Positions 45,318 through 56,084 are shown, counted from the stretch's first letter. The stretch: 64,000 nucleotides of DNA from Thioclava sp. GXIMD2076 (GCF_037949795.1 NZ_CP149932.1:248001-312000); one strand, 5' to 3'. Notes: generated by a model not told the origin, from the sequence alone. A program made the numbers and translations.

Positions 45318-46028
45318 TCAGAAGGCGCTGCCCGCCGCCAGACGTTCCTGCACCATACCCGACAGGCGCGAGATATCGGCGCTGGATGGCCCGCCCTCGC
45401 GCCCCAAGGCACTCGCGGCGTCCTCGAGCGCATCATCTCGCGCGGACCGGGCCACACCGCTCAGGAACTGGCAGACATAGCCAAGAGAGGCCGCATCCTG
45501 CGCGCCTGACAGCACTTCGGCCATAAGGTTGAGATCATCGCGCAGCGCAATCGGATCGGGACTGATCATGGCGTCGTTCAGCGCCATCGGAGTCTTCGGC
45601 CGTTCGCTCGGCGGCAGGACAGACAGCACGGCCTGCTGGAAAAGCGCGAGACTTTCCACAGGCTTGGGCAGGAACCCGTCGGCCCCAGCCGCAAGGGCCA
45701 GCGCCTCCATCCCCGTATCGCCCGAAGTTCCCAGCACCACCGGCAACGATTGGTCGGAGTTCTTGATTTCGCGGATCAGATCATCGCCACAGCCATCGGG
45801 CAGACCCAGATCGACGATCACCACCGAAGGGCGGTAGGTCCGCAGATGGCGATGTGCCGAGCGCAGGCAATCCGCACGGCGGATCCGCGCCCCTGAACGC
45901 AAACATAGAAGCCGCATCGCCTCGGATGCGTAGCGGCTGTCCTCGACAACCAGAATGGTCAGCCCCAGAAGCGGGCGGGACGCATTTGCGGGGCGCTGGC
46001 CGATAAGGCCGGCAAGGTCATCACTCAT
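45318..46028 (-). CDS. Receiver-domain protein with C-terminal helical extension
   Basis: A 236-residue protein. The receiver domain (about 22-140) has ILVVEDSRYASEAM, the phospho-Asp in VVIVDLGLPDG, and the conserved Lys in FLPKPVESL. A helical region of about 95 residues follows, without a recognisable DNA-binding or enzymatic motif. The helical tail might form an Hpt-like bundle, but no HxxKG-type histidine motif is present. The ATG at 46028 has GGAGA; a GTG at 46040 is an alternative. No partner kinase is nearby. Confidence 0.82.
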   Translation of the reverse strand: MSDDLAGLIGQRPANASRPLLGLTILVVEDSRYASEAMRLLCLRSGARIRRADCLRSAHRHLRTYRPSVVIVDLGLPDGCGDDLIREIKNSDQSLPVVLGTSGDTGMEALALAAGADGFLPKPVESLALFQQAVLSVLPPSERPKTPMALNDAMISPDPIALRDDLNLMAEVLSGAQDAASLGYVCQFLSGVARSARDDALEDAASALGREGGPSSADISRLSGMVQERLAAGSAF

Positions 46029-46198
46029 CTCGGTCTCCACAGTCAGGTGAATCGGCGTCTATAGAGAGTTAAGCCGAGATAGAGTGAACAGTCGGTTAAT
46101 TTCCCAACGCGATCGAGCAATTGACCCCGCGGCCAAAGGGGTGCAACGTCTCTTTCAGGCGTTTTGCCCATCAGACGGGGCGCAGAGGAGGACGCAGG

Positions 46199-46602
<404 letters not shown>

Positions 46603-46603
<1 letters not shown>

Positions 46604-46851
46604 TGGACACCATCGCGGACCTCTTTGCCAGCGGAGCCGAGGTAGACCTGCGCGTGACGCCCAAAGCCTCGCGCAATGCCATCGTGCTGGCCGAGGACGG
46701 GTTGCGCGCCTATGTCACCACCGTGCCCGAGGATGGCAAGGCCAATGCCGCCGTCACCAAACTGCTGGCCAAATCGCTAGGCGTGGCCAAATCGCGGTTG
46801 ACGCTTGTGCGTGGGCAGACCAGCCGCCAGAAGGTCTTTCGGCTGGATTGA
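46603..46851 (+). CDS. DUF167/YggU family protein
   Basis: An 82-residue protein with the YggU pattern: VDLRVTPKASRNAIV, PEDGKANAAVTKLLAKSLGV, LVRGQTSRQKVFRL. Its function is unknown. The start ATG overlaps the mce stop as TGATG (46601-46605), so it is translated with mce. Confidence 0.9.
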
Positions 46852-46906
46852 GGGAACCTTTTCCCGCGCGCCGTTGTTTCTTGTCCAAATCAACGGAGGA
46901 AACGAC

Positions 46907-47083
46907 ATGGACCTCATCCGCATCATCTTCGCCATCATCCTGCCGCCGCTGGGCGTGTTCCTGCAGGTAGGCCTTGGCAAACATTTCTGGATCAACATCC
47001 TGCTGACGATCTTCGGCTATATTCCGGGTATCGTCCACGCCGTCTGGGTGATCGCCCGCGAACCCAAAGCCGCGCATGTGTAA
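46907..47083 (+). CDS. YqaE/Pmp3-type small membrane protein
   Basis: A 58-residue hydrophobic peptide with two membrane helices: LIRIIFAIILPPLGVFLQVG and FWINILLTIFGYIPGIVHAV. The PPLGVFLQ and GYIPGIVHA segments define the Pmp3/YqaE family, linked to membrane potential and salt or cold stress. GGAGG precedes the ATG at 46907. The frame is open upstream, but only this part is family-like. It lies 55 bases after the DUF167 gene. Confidence 0.92.
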   Translation: MDLIRIIFAIILPPLGVFLQVGLGKHFWINILLTIFGYIPGIVHAVWVIAREPKAAHV

Positions 47084-47102
47084 GCTATGAAGCGATAACG
47101 AA

Positions 47103-47127
47103 AAAGGGCCCCGAAACGGGGCCCTTT
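47103..47127. terminator. Bidirectional terminator between the Pmp3-type gene and aspS
   Basis: AAAGGGCCCCG and CGGGGCCCTTT form an 11-bp perfect stem with an AAA loop. In the leftward direction it is followed by five T, a strong aspS terminator; rightward the T-tract is three bases. Confidence 0.88.
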
Positions 47128-47145
47128 CCGTATCTGACGCAAGGC

Positions 47146-48921
47146 TCAGTCCTGCGGGATCACGCGCAGGTTCAGCTCGCGTAGCTGCTCGTTCATCGGC
47201 TCCGACGGTGCGCTCATCATCAGATCTTCGGCGCGCTGGTTCATCGGGAACATGATGACCTCGCGGATATTCTGCTCTTCGGCCAGAAGCATCACGATCC
47301 GGTCGATACCGGCTGCACAACCACCGTGGGGCGGAGCGCCGTATTTGAATGCCTTGACCATACCGCCAAAGCGCTTCTCAACTTCGTCATGACCATAGCC
47401 CGCAATCTCGAAGGCCTTATACATGGTCGCCAGATCGTGGTTCCGGATCGCACCCGAGATCAGCTCGTAGCCGTTGCAGGCAAGGTCATACTGGTAGCCC
47501 AGCACCTCGAGCGGATCGCCATCAAGCGCCTCCAGCCCGCCCTGCGGCATCGAGAAGGGGTTGTGGCTGAAGTCGATCTTGCCCTCGTCGTCTTTCTCGT
47601 ACATCGGGAAATCGACGATCCAGGCGAATTTGAAGCAATCCTTCTGGGTCAGGCCCAGTTCTTCGCCGATGACGTTGCGGGCACGGCCCGCTACGCCCTC
47701 GAAGCTCTCGGGCTTACCACCCAGGAAGAAGGCCGCATCGCCCTCGCCCAGGCCCAGCTGGGTGCGGATCGCTTCGGTGCGCTCGGGGCCGATATTCTTC
47801 GCCAGCGGACCGGCGGCCTCGACCGAGCCATCCTCGGCCTTGCGCCAGAAGATATAGCCCATGCCCGGCAGGCCCTGCTCCTGCGCGAATTTGTTCATAC
47901 GGTCGCAGAACTTGCGCGAGCCGCCGGTCGGCGCGGGGATGGCGCGGATCTCGGTGCCGTCCTGCTCGAGGAGTTTCGCGAAGATCGCGAAGCCCGAGCC
48001 TGCGAAATGCTCGGACACGACCTGCATCTCGATCGGGTTGCGCAGGTCGGGCTTGTCGGAGCCGTATTTCAGCAGAGCGTCCTTATAGGCGATCAGCGGC
48101 CAGTTGCCGTCAACGGCCTTGCCCTTACCGAACTCCTCGAACACGCCCTGAATGACCGGCTGCACGGCGGCAAACACGTCTTCCTGGCTTACAAAGGACA
48201 TCTCGACATCGAGCTGGTAGAAATCGGTGGGCGAGCGGTCGGCGCGCGGATCCTCGTCACGGAAGCAGGGCGCGATCTGGAAGTAACGGTCAAAGCCCGC
48301 GACCATGATCAGCTGTTTGAACTGCTGCGGCGCCTGCGGCAGCGCATAGAACTTACCCGGGTGCAGACGCGAGGGCACGAGGAAGTCGCGCGCGCCTTCG
48401 GGGCTCGAGGCGGTGATAATCGGCGTCTGGAATTCGTTGAAGTTTGCGTCCCACATACGGTTCCGCAGGCTGCGCACAACGTTGGAGCGCAACATCATGT
48501 TGTTATGCAGCTTCTCGCGGCGCAGGTCGAGGAAGCGGTAGGTCAGGCGCGTTTCCTCGGGATATTCCTGCTCGCCGAAGACCGGAAGCGGCAGCTCGGC
48601 AGCCTCGCCCAGCACTTCGATATCGCGGACATAGACCTCGATTTCGCCAGTCGGGATTTTGGGATTGACGAGCGAGGCATCGCGCAGCTTCACGGTGCCG
48701 TCGATACGGATCACCCATTCCGAGCGCACTTTTTCCAGCGCCTTGAAGGCAGGGCTGTCGCCATCGCATAGGACCTGCGTCATGCCGTAATGGTCGCGCA
48801 GGTCGATGAACAGCACGCCACCATGATCGCGGACCCGATGCACCCAGCCCGACAGACGGACGGTTTCACCGGCATTGGCTGCGCTCAGACCGGCGCAATT
48901 ATGGGAACGATAGGCGTGCAT
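47146..48921 (-). CDS. aspS: Aspartyl-tRNA synthetase
   Basis: A 591-residue class II synthetase that charges tRNA-Asp, possibly also tRNA-Asn. The OB-fold anticodon domain starts with [26 protein letters not shown]. Motif 2 is [24 protein letters not shown], the GAD insertion lies in the middle, and motif 3 is GIDRIVMLL near the end. The bacterial-type length with a GAD domain is complete. The ATG at 48921 has GAGGGAAG upstream; the frame is open to 49059 but the extension is not family-like. Whether it is discriminating is not judged here. Confidence 0.97.
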   Translation of the reverse strand: MHAYRSHNCAGLSAANAGETVRLSGWVHRVRDHGGVLFIDLRDHYGMTQVLCDGDSPAFKALEKVRSEWVIRIDGTVKLRDASLVNPKIPTGEIEVYVRDIEVLGEAAELPLPVFGEQEYPEETRLTYRFLDLRREKLHNNMMLRSNVVRSLRNRMWDANFNEFQTPIITASSPEGARDFLVPSRLHPGKFYALPQAPQQFKQLIMVAGFDRYFQIAPCFRDEDPRADRSPTDFYQLDVEMSFVSQEDVFAAVQPVIQGVFEEFGKGKAVDGNWPLIAYKDALLKYGSDKPDLRNPIEMQVVSEHFAGSGFAIFAKLLEQDGTEIRAIPAPTGGSRKFCDRMNKFAQEQGLPGMGYIFWRKAEDGSVEAAGPLAKNIGPERTEAIRTQLGLGEGDAAFFLGGKPESFEGVAGRARNVIGEELGLTQKDCFKFAWIVDFPMYEKDDEGKIDFSHNPFSMPQGGLEALDGDPLEVLGYQYDLACNGYELISGAIRNHDLATMYKAFEIAGYGHDEVEKRFGGMVKAFKYGAPPHGGCAAGIDRIVMLLAEEQNIREVIMFPMNQRAEDLMMSAPSEPMNEQLRELNLRVIPQD

Positions 48922-49319
48922 GTGGCTTCCCTCAGTGTTTAGGCTCGCGAAATCGGCCCATGAAACATGGGCTTTCAGCTTTGCGCCGATACACATTCTG
49001 GGGGCCGGAAAGTCAAGGCCGGAACGCTCCGGAGCCCGCAAAGGGCTGGCTTTAGGCATCCGGCTCCGCGCATCCTTTGAGCCAGAGCGGCCCGAGCCGC
49101 GCTTAAAATTACGTCAAAAGCCGATTTTTTGGCGGTTTGTGCCGATAGGCCCACTGGATTCTGCACCAGCACACAACCCATCCCCTCGATTCATTTCCAT
49201 AGGGCGCTAACAATAAATTTCAGTTGTTAAGGAAACTGCGGGGAAAATTCATGCCCCGCCGACGGCCGCCCACTCATTCCGGCCATTAACTTGTTTGAGA
49301 CAGTTAGAGGGGTACGATC
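48922..49319. promoter_or_regulatory. Divergent upstream region of aspS and cfa
   Basis: This 398-base gene-free region must hold both promoters. It contains CAGTT-N8-AACTG (49221-49238) and GCGGGG-N10-CCCCGC (49238-49259), short inverted repeats in the likely cfa leader, and an AT-rich patch at 49106-49135. A 96-codon open frame at 48920-49210 has no gene character. No promoter could be assigned with confidence. Confidence 0.45.
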
Positions 49320-50630
49320 ATGACGCTTTGGGACCGCATGATGGATCAGATCGTCCGCCACATGATGCATCGTGGCGTTCTGGAAATCACTTACCACGAT
49401 GGCACCACCCGCCTCTACGGGGATGGCACCGGCAAACCGGTCAGGATACAGATCAAAAGCCCTGATCTGTCGCGCCATATCGTCATGAACCCCGATATGG
49501 GTGTGGGCGAAGGCTATATGAACGGCGATTTCACCATCGAGGATGACGATCTTCCGAATTTCCTGAAGACACTGATCCTCAATCTCAACCGAGAAGGGCT
49601 GCCCTGGTTCGAGAAGCCGCTCAATATCCTGCAATTCCTCGGGCGCTCGCTCAGCCAGTTCAATCCGGTCAATCGCGCGCAACAGAATGTCGCCCATCAC
49701 TACGATCTGTCCGGCAAGCTCTATGACCTTTTCCTCGATGAGGACCGGCAATATAGCTGCGCCTATTTCACCCGCCCCGACATGACACTGGAAGAGGCGC
49801 AATCGGCCAAGAAACACCATATCGCCCGCAAGCTGCGCATCGAACCGGGCATGACCGTGCTCGATATCGGATGTGGCTGGGGGGGCATGGCGCTGACGCT
49901 CGCGCGCGATTACGGCGCGAAAGTGGTGGGCGTCACTTTGTCGCGCGAGCAGTTCGGTCTGGCCCGGCGGCGTGTGAAGGAGGCGGGGCTCGAGCATCTG
50001 GTCGATATCCGCCTGACCGATTACCGCAAGGTCGAGGAAAAATTCGACCGCATCGTGTCTGTCGGAATGTTCGAGCATGTGGGCGTGCCGCATTATCGCG
50101 AATATTTCCGCCATGTGCGCCAGATGCTGAACCCCGAAGGCATCTCGCTCATCCACTTCATCGGTCGGGTCACCCCTCCTGGCACCACTTCGAACTGGAT
50201 CACGAAATATATCTTCCCGGGTGGTTATTGCCCCGCCATGTCGGAATCCTCGGCCGCCATCGAACACGAGAACCTCGTGGTCTCCGATCTGGAGGTTTGG
50301 CGCAACCACTATGCCGAAACCCTCCTGCACTGGCGCAAACGGTTCGAGGCCAACGAGGCCCGCGCCGCAGGCATTTATGACGAGACCTTCACGCGGATGT
50401 GGCGTTACTATCTGATCGCATCGGAAATGACCTTCCGCTACGGCGGTCAGGTCGTGTTTCAGTACCAGTTGACCCATAAGGTCGAGGATGCGCCGCTGAC
50501 CCGTGATTATATGTATGACGCCCCCATCGAGCCGACCCGCGCGGTAGCCCCGTTCACTGCTGCTGCGATGCAGAACGGTCAGGCGCAAGACGCCGAACTC
50601 CGGGAGGAGGTTCGTCACGCCGCCGAATGA
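49320..50630 (+). CDS. cfa: Cyclopropane-fatty-acyl-phospholipid synthase family methyltransferase
   Basis: A 436-residue SAM-dependent enzyme that adds a methylene bridge to unsaturated fatty acyl chains of phospholipids. The N-terminal lipid-binding domain (1-110) contains GVGEGYMNGDF. The catalytic domain has NVAHHYDLSGKLYDLFLDED, the SAM-binding VLDIGCGWGG and VSVGMFEHVG. The Cys of YSCAYF and the Glu/His of MFEHVG are as in CfaS. The overall match is to the bacterial CFA/mycolic acid family. The ATG at 49320 has GAGGGG upstream. Confidence 0.93.
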   Translation: MTLWDRMMDQIVRHMMHRGVLEITYHDGTTRLYGDGTGKPVRIQIKSPDLSRHIVMNPDMGVGEGYMNGDFTIEDDDLPNFLKTLILNLNREGLPWFEKPLNILQFLGRSLSQFNPVNRAQQNVAHHYDLSGKLYDLFLDEDRQYSCAYFTRPDMTLEEAQSAKKHHIARKLRIEPGMTVLDIGCGWGGMALTLARDYGAKVVGVTLSREQFGLARRRVKEAGLEHLVDIRLTDYRKVEEKFDRIVSVGMFEHVGVPHYREYFRHVRQMLNPEGISLIHFIGRVTPPGTTSNWITKYIFPGGYCPAMSESSAAIEHENLVVSDLEVWRNHYAETLLHWRKRFEANEARAAGIYDETFTRMWRYYLIASEMTFRYGGQVVFQYQLTHKVEDAPLTRDYMYDAPIEPTRAVAPFTAAAMQNGQAQDAELREEVRHAAE

Positions 50631-50676
50631 GACCCCCGTAGAGATTGCGGATTTTGACCCTTCGGACAAAGTTTAT

Positions 50677-50705
50677 GCCCTGCCTAATATTTAGGCAGGG
50701 CTTTT
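50677..50705 (+). terminator. Terminator of cfa
   Basis: GCCCTGCCTAA and TTAGGCAGGGC form an 11-bp perfect stem with a TAT loop, followed by TTTT, 46 bases after the cfa stop. Confidence 0.92.
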
Positions 50706-50836
50706 GCGTCTAACCTCCGCCGCGCGCCAGATCAGGACTTGCGCCGAGGCGTAGTCTGACTATAACCCGCACCAATTTGCGTGAGGCCGCCAAGGCCCGC
50801 GCCCTTTGTTATGCGCCGAATCGAAGGAACCGCACC

Positions 50837-53800
50837 ATGCCGAAGAGAACTGACATCAAGTCCATCCTCATTATCGGTGCAGGGCCCATCATCATCGGGC
50901 AAGCTTGCGAGTTTGACTATTCGGGCGCCCAAGCCTGTAAGGCTCTGCGCGAAGAGGGCTACCGGGTCATCCTGGTGAACTCGAACCCTGCCACGATCAT
51001 GACCGACCCTCACATGGCCGATGCCACCTATATCGAGCCGATCACCCCCGAGGTTGTCGCCAAGATCGTCGAGAAGGAACGCCCCGATGCGATCCTGCCG
51101 ACCATGGGTGGCCAGACCGGCCTGAATACCGCACTGGCCCTTGCCGATATGGGTGTGCTCGAAAAGTTCAATGTCGAGCTGATCGGCGCCAACCGCGAGG
51201 CCATCGAGATGGCCGAGGACCGCAAGCTGTTCCGCGAGGCGATGGACCGCCTCGGCATCGAGAACCCGCGCGCGACCATCGTCACCGCCCCCAAAAAAGA
51301 GAACGGCAAGTTCGACATCAATGCGGGTGTGCAGATCGCCTTGGGCGAGCTGGAAAACATCGGCCTTCCGGCAATTATCCGTCCTGCTTTCACCATGGGC
51401 GGCACCGGCGGCGGCGTGGCCTATAACCGCGATGATTACGAACGCATCTGCCGCTCGGGTCTGGATGCCTCGCCTGTGGCGCAGATCCTCGTGGATGAAA
51501 GCCTTCTGGGCTGGAAAGAATTCGAGATGGAAGTGGTCCGCGACAAGGCGGATAACGCGATCATCGTCTGCGCCATCGAGAATATCGACCCGATGGGCGT
51601 GCATACCGGCGACAGTATCACCATCGCCCCTGCCCTGACGCTGACCGATAAAGAATACCAGCTGATGCGGACCCACTCGATCAACGTCCTGCGCGAGATC
51701 GGTGTGGAAACCGGCGGCTCGAACGTGCAATGGGCGGTCAATCCCGCCGATGGCCGTATGGTTGTGATCGAGATGAACCCGCGCGTGTCGCGTTCCTCGG
51801 CGCTGGCCTCCAAGGCCACCGGCTTCCCGATCGCCAAGGTCGCGGCCAAACTGGCAGTGGGCTATACGCTCGACGAGCTGGATAACGACATCACCAAGGT
51901 CACGCCGGCTTCCTTCGAGCCGACCATCGATTATGTCGTCACCAAGATCCCGCGTTTCGCCTTCGAGAAATTCCCGGGCTCCGAGCCGTCGCTGACCACC
52001 GCAATGAAATCGGTAGGCGAAGCAATGGCGATTGGCCGGACCTTCCAGGAATCGCTGCAAAAGGCACTAGCCTCGCTGGAGACCGGTCTGTCGGGCTTCG
52101 ACGAAATCGAGATCCCCGGCGCCCCTGATAAAGCCGCTGTGGTCAAGGAAATCTCCAAACAGACCCCTGACCGTCTGCTGTTGATCGCGCAGGCCATGCG
52201 CCACGGCCTGACCAATGACGAGATCATCGCGGCCACCGCTTTCGATCCGTGGTTCCTCGACCGTATCCGCGAGATCATCGACGCCGAGGCTGAGATCCGC
52301 AAGCACGGCCTGCCCATGGACGAAAAAGGTCTGCGCAAGATCAAGATGATGGGCTTCACCGATGCCCGTCTTGCCCGCCTGACCGGCCGCACCGAAGGTC
52401 AGGTCCGCCGCGCCCGCCGCAATCTGGGCGTCGTTGCGGCCTTCAAGCGCATCGATACCTGCGCGGCCGAGTTCGAGGCCCAGACCCCCTATATGTATTC
52501 CACCTATGAAGCGCCCGCGATGGGCGATGTGGAATGCGAGGCACGCCCGTCCGACCGCAAGAAAGTGGTTATTCTGGGCGGCGGCCCGAACCGGATCGGT
52601 CAGGGCATCGAGTTCGATTATTGCTGCTGCCATGCGTGTTTCGCGTTGTCGGATGCGGGCTACGAGACCATCATGGTCAACTGCAACCCCGAGACCGTCT
52701 CGACCGACTATGACACTTCGGACCGTCTCTATTTCGAGCCGCTGACGCTCGAACATGTGCTCGAGATCCTGCGCGTCGAACAGGACAAGGGCACTCTGCA
52801 CGGCGTGATCGTGCAGTTCGGTGGCCAGACGCCGCTGAAACTGGCCAATGCGCTCGAAGCGGAAGGTATTCCGATCCTCGGCACCACGCCGGATGCCATC
52901 GATCTGGCCGAAGACCGCGAGCGGTTCCAAGAGCTGCTGAACACTCTCGGCCTGAAGCAACCGGTCAACGGCATCGCGCATTCGGAAGCCGAAGCCTACG
53001 AGATCGCAGGCCGTGTGGGCTATCCGCTGGTGATCCGCCCGTCCTATGTTCTGGGTGGCCGCGCGATGGAAATCGTGCGCGATCTGGAAAGCCTCAAGCG
53101 CTATATCAACAATGCCGTGGTGGTGTCGGGTGATAGCCCCGTGCTGCTCGACAGCTATCTGACCGGCGCTATCGAGATCGATGTCGACGCGCTGTCGGAT
53201 GGCGAGACCGTCCATGTTGCGGGGATCATGCAGCATATCGAGGAAGCGGGCGTCCACTCGGGCGACTCGGCCTGCTCGCTGCCCCCCTATTCGCTCTCGA
53301 AAGAGATGATCGCCGAGCTGAAGGAGCAAACCGTCAAGCTTGCGCTTGGTCTGAACGTCAAAGGTCTGATGAACGTCCAGTTCGCGATCAAGGACGGCGT
53401 GATCTATGTGCTCGAAGTCAATCCGCGCGCCTCGCGCACGGTGCCCTTCGTGGCCAAGGCAACTGACTCGGCGATTGCGTCGATCGCGGCGCGCCTGATG
53501 GCGGGCGAGCCGATGTCGGCCTTCCCCGAGCGTGCGCCCTATCCGGCGGATGCCGGCCCCGAAGACGACCTGCCCTATGCAGACGAGATGACCTTGGCCG
53601 ACCCGATTACCCCTTGGTATTCGGTGAAAGAAGCGGTCCTGCCCTTCGCCCGTTTCCCGGGTGTGGACACGCTGCTTGGTCCGGAGATGCGCTCGACCGG
53701 CGAGGTCATGGGCTGGGACCGCAACTTCCCGCGCGCCTTCCTGAAAGCGCAAATGGGTGCCGGCACGCAGCTGCCAGTCGAAGGCCGCGTATTCATCTCG

Positions 53801-54169
53801 ATCAAGGATGCCGATAAGTCGGAAGATCTGGCCGATGCCGCCAAGGATCTCATCTCGATGGGCTTCACCGTTATCGCCACCCGCGGCACCGCCAAATGGC
53901 TGGCCGAGAAAGGCGTTGAAGCGGAGCTGGTCAACAAGGTCTATGAAGGCCGTCCGAACATCGTGGACCGCATGAAAAATGGCGAGATTGCACTCGTGTT
54001 CAACACGACCGAGGGCAACCAGTCGATTTCGGATTCCCGTGAAATCCGTTCGGTCGCGCTCTATGACCACATCCCGTATTTCACCACCGCCGCAGGGTCG
54101 ATCGCAGCTGTCGCTGCGATGAAGAGCCGCGCCGAGGGCGATGTTATCGTGCGCTCGCTACAGGCCTGA
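50837..54169 (+). CDS. carB: Carbamoyl-phosphate synthase large subunit
   Basis: A 1110-residue enzyme that makes carbamoyl phosphate from bicarbonate, ammonia (from CarA) and two ATP, for arginine and pyrimidine synthesis. Two homologous ATP-grasp halves are visible: [19 protein letters not shown] near the start, and [18 protein letters not shown] near residue 585. Each half has a GGQT motif and an EVNPR/EMNPR motif. The C-terminal MGS-like allosteric domain has [10 protein letters not shown]. The ATG at 50837 has AAGGAACC upstream. carA is not adjacent. Confidence 0.98.
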   Translation: MPKRTDIKSILIIGAGPIIIGQACEFDYSGAQACKALREEGYRVILVNSNPATIMTDPHMADATYIEPITPEVVAKIVEKERPDAILPTMGGQTGLNTALALADMGVLEKFNVELIGANREAIEMAEDRKLFREAMDRLGIENPRATIVTAPKKENGKFDINAGVQIALGELENIGLPAIIRPAFTMGGTGGGVAYNRDDYERICRSGLDASPVAQILVDESLLGWKEFEMEVVRDKADNAIIVCAIENIDPMGVHTGDSITIAPALTLTDKEYQLMRTHSINVLREIGVETGGSNVQWAVNPADGRMVVIEMNPRVSRSSALASKATGFPIAKVAAKLAVGYTLDELDNDITKVTPASFEPTIDYVVTKIPRFAFEKFPGSEPSLTTAMKSVGEAMAIGRTFQESLQKALASLETGLSGFDEIEIPGAPDKAAVVKEISKQTPDRLLLIAQAMRHGLTNDEIIAATAFDPWFLDRIREIIDAEAEIRKHGLPMDEKGLRKIKMMGFTDARLARLTGRTEGQVRRARRNLGVVAAFKRIDTCAAEFEAQTPYMYSTYEAPAMGDVECEARPSDRKKVVILGGGPNRIGQGIEFDYCCCHACFALSDAGYETIMVNCNPETVSTDYDTSDRLYFEPLTLEHVLEILRVEQDKGTLHGVIVQFGGQTPLKLANALEAEGIPILGTTPDAIDLAEDRERFQELLNTLGLKQPVNGIAHSEAEAYEIAGRVGYPLVIRPSYVLGGRAMEIVRDLESLKRYINNAVVVSGDSPVLLDSYLTGAIEIDVDALSDGETVHVAGIMQHIEEAGVHSGDSACSLPPYSLSKEMIAELKEQTVKLALGLNVKGLMNVQFAIKDGVIYVLEVNPRASRTVPFVAKATDSAIASIAARLMAGEPMSAFPERAPYPADAGPEDDLPYADEMTLADPITPWYSVKEAVLPFARFPGVDTLLGPEMRSTGEVMGWDRNFPRAFLKAQMGAGTQLPVEGRVFISIKDADKSEDLADAAKDLISMGFTVIATRGTAKWLAEKGVEAELVNKVYEGRPNIVDRMKNGEIALVFNTTEGNQSISDSREIRSVALYDHIPYFTTAAGSIAAVAAMKSRAEGDVIVRSLQA

Positions 54170-54190
54170 CCCGTCAGGACATGGTATAGG

Positions 54191-54217
54191 AAGGCGGCAC
54201 TCTGGTGCCGCCTTTTT
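54191..54217 (+). terminator. Terminator of carB
   Basis: AAGGCGGCAC and GTGCCGCCTT form a stem with a TCTG loop, followed by three more T, 21 bases after the carB stop. Confidence 0.9.
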
Positions 54218-54230
54218 CATTGGGCCGGTT

Positions 54231-54653
54231 TCATCGAGCCAGTGCCGCCTCGCGCTGCTCCCTCAAAAAAATGGCTCCGCAAAGCGTGACGCGGTGGCGC
54301 ATATCCTGCCCTACCGCAGCAAAGTCCTCGGGGGCGAGCAGGATCCAACCGCCATCGCGCGGTGTCGCGAGCGTGTCGAAATAGACCGCCATCTGCTCGC
54401 GGCTCTGGCTGCGGGAGAGATCCGTCAGTAACAGGTAACGCCCGTTATCGATCCGCGCCATTTCGCGGGCAGTATTGCCATAGAACCCGCTCGAGATGCC
54501 GGGCATCCGCATCGCCTCTACGTGTTCGAGCCAGCTGCTATAGGCCGAGAGCACATCGAGGCAGCCCACAAGTTGCTGCGTGCGATCATCCTGCGCGCGA
54601 GCGCCCGTCGCACTCGCCAGAACCAGTATCATCACTGCCAGTCGCACAATCAT
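54231..54653 (-). CDS. Small secreted protein of unknown function
   Basis: A 140-residue protein. The signal peptide of about 20 residues (MIVRLAVMILVLASATGARA) predicts export to the periplasm. The mature part is mostly helical and contains two cysteines about 95 residues apart (VGCLD and TLCGAI), which could form a disulfide. I do not recognise a family. The ATG at 54653 has GGGAGA; the frame is open to 54686. It ends close to the carB terminator and is divergent from the AhpD-like gene, with an FNR-type box between them. Confidence 0.7.
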   Translation of the reverse strand: MIVRLAVMILVLASATGARAQDDRTQQLVGCLDVLSAYSSWLEHVEAMRMPGISSGFYGNTAREMARIDNGRYLLLTDLSRSQSREQMAVYFDTLATPRDGGWILLAPEDFAAVGQDMRHRVTLCGAIFLREQREAALAR

Positions 54654-54754
54654 CCGTGTCTCCCATGCTCTCTCCTCTATCGCCAAGATTGCGCCGGATT
54701 GGTGGACAATTAATTTACAAATCCCTCCTTGTTTCCAAATTAGAAAATATACAT

Positions 54755-54768
54755 TTGACTCAGGTCAA
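54755..54768. promoter_or_regulatory. FNR/NnrR-type box
   Basis: TTGAC-TCAG-GTCAA is a perfect 5-4-5 inverted repeat matching the FNR/Dnr/NnrR box pattern TTGAY-N4-RTCAA. It is centred about 60 bases before the AhpD-like gene and 108 bases from the secreted-protein start. Oxygen or nitrogen-oxide control of one or both genes is likely if the regulator is present. Confidence 0.62.
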
Positions 54769-54796
54769 CGCAGTGAGGGCCTCACCATGCCATATT

Positions 54797-54824
54797 CATG
54801 ATGCAATATGTGAGGTGCATCATG
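54797..54824 (+). promoter_or_regulatory. Perfect 9-bp dyad around the start site of the AhpD-like gene
   Basis: CATGATGCA and TGCATCATG are perfectly complementary across a 10-base spacer that contains the GAGG ribosome site. The ATG start codon lies in the 3' arm. As RNA it would hold the start codon in a stem with the ribosome site in the loop. As DNA it looks like a repressor operator. Confidence 0.55.
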
Positions 54825-55157
54825 AGCTATACAGACAAGATATCGACCGTGCGCGGGGAGCTGCGCAGCATAGTCCAAGCCATTCCCGAGGCGATGCAGG
54901 GTTTCGGAACGCTCTCTGAAAATGTCGAGGGCGCGGGCGTTCTTGACAGGAAACAGAAAGAGATGCTGGCACTGGGCATGGCCATTGTCCAGCGTTGCGA
55001 ACCCTGCATCCTCCTGCATGTTGAGTCCTTCCGCAAAGCCGGCGGCACGCGTGAGGAACTGGGCGATATTCTCGGTGTCGCGATCCAGATGAGTGGCGGT
55101 CCGGGTGTGATGTATTCGGGCCATGCACTCGCGGCATGGGACGAATTCGCGAAATAA
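54822..55157 (+). CDS. AhpD-like carboxymuconolactone decarboxylase family protein
   Basis: A 111-residue all-helical protein. It contains CEPCILLH, the CxxC-x3-H redox motif of AhpD-like proteins, and GGTREELGDILGVAIQMSGGPG, a typical second half. Members include alkylhydroperoxidases and other small thiol proteins; the substrate is unknown. The ATG at 54822 lies eight bases after GAGG; the frame opens at 54798. An FNR-type box and a 9-bp dyad precede it, suggesting redox or oxygen control. Confidence 0.85.
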   Translation: MSYTDKISTVRGELRSIVQAIPEAMQGFGTLSENVEGAGVLDRKQKEMLALGMAIVQRCEPCILLHVESFRKAGGTREELGDILGVAIQMSGGPGVMYSGHALAAWDEFAK

Positions 55158-55253
55158 TGCGCATCGGCGATATATGATTAATGTCCGCCCTTCACAGGGG
55201 ATGACATTTCCACAAAAATACGAGACGTTGAGCCATCCCTTATGGAGATGGTT

Positions 55254-56084
55254 ATGATCCCTATCCGAAAGTTGCTGGCCGCCTGCGGCCTCGCCCTTTC
55301 TCTTGCAAGCTGTGGTGGAGGAAGCGGACCGACGGTTGGCAAACTCGCGAATCCGTCCTCGCTCGACGCCGCCAATTATCGCGCGCCCGGTATTCCGCTA
55401 CAATTCGGAGACCGGTCGCCGCACCCGTGGGGGGAATTATCCCCGTCTGATTATCCGATCCACGGGATCGATGCGGCACGCTATCAGGGGCTGATCGACT
55501 GGCGCCGCGCTCGCAGTTCGGGCATCCGGTTCGCGTGGCTCAAAGCGACTGAAGGCGGCGATTATATCGATCCGGGCTACGGGATGAACGCCAATGCAGC
55601 GCGCGCGGCTGGCGTGGCCGTGGGCGCGTATCACTTCTATTACTTCTGCCGCACCCCGCAGGAACAGGCCGCATGGTATATCAGCCGCGTGCCCCGTGTG
55701 CGTGGGGATCTGCCGCCCGTGCTGGATATCGAATGGAACCACCAGTCCAAGACCTGCCGCCGCTTCCCTGATCCGCAGACGGTGCGCGCCGAGATGCGCA
55801 CCTTCCTCGATATCGTGACCGCCCATTATGGCACCCGCCCCGTAATCTATTCCACCGTGGATTTCTGGCATGACAATGATCTGGAACTGCTGGGGAATTA
55901 CGATTTCTGGCTGCGCTCGGTGGCAGATCACCCACGCGACCGCTATCCGGGCGTGCGCTGGACTTTCTGGCAATATACCGGCACCGGCATCGCGCCGGGG
56001 ATTGGCGGGACCGTGGATCTGAACGCCTTTGCAGGATCGCCCACCGGTTGGGCCAACTGGTATAGCGCCCGCCAGCAGCCCTGA
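55254..56084 (+). CDS. GH25-family muramidase-like lipoprotein
   Basis: A 276-residue protein. The N-terminus is a lipoprotein signal ending SLASC, followed by a Gly/Ser linker. Residues from about 70 form a glycoside hydrolase 25 fold: IHGIDAARYQGLIDW, FAWLKATEGGDYIDPG, AYHFYYFCRTP and PPVLDIEWN, containing the catalytic Asp/Glu pair, then WTFWQYTGTG. GH25 enzymes cut peptidoglycan between MurNAc and GlcNAc. The lipid anchor suggests action on the cell's own wall rather than phage lysis. The ATG at 55254 has GGAG six bases upstream. Confidence 0.9.
   Translation: MIPIRKLLAACGLALSLASCGGGSGPTVGKLANPSSLDAANYRAPGIPLQFGDRSPHPWGELSPSDYPIHGIDAARYQGLIDWRRARSSGIRFAWLKATEGGDYIDPGYGMNANAARAAGVAVGAYHFYYFCRTPQEQAAWYISRVPRVRGDLPPVLDIEWNHQSKTCRRFPDPQTVRAEMRTFLDIVTAHYGTRPVIYSTVDFWHDNDLELLGNYDFWLRSVADHPRDRYPGVRWTFWQYTGTGIAPGIGGTVDLNAFAGSPTGWANWYSARQQP

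Noticed and set aside
52067..54070. 667-codon open frame opposite carB
   Set aside because: Antisense shadow; carB on the other strand is complete and conserved.
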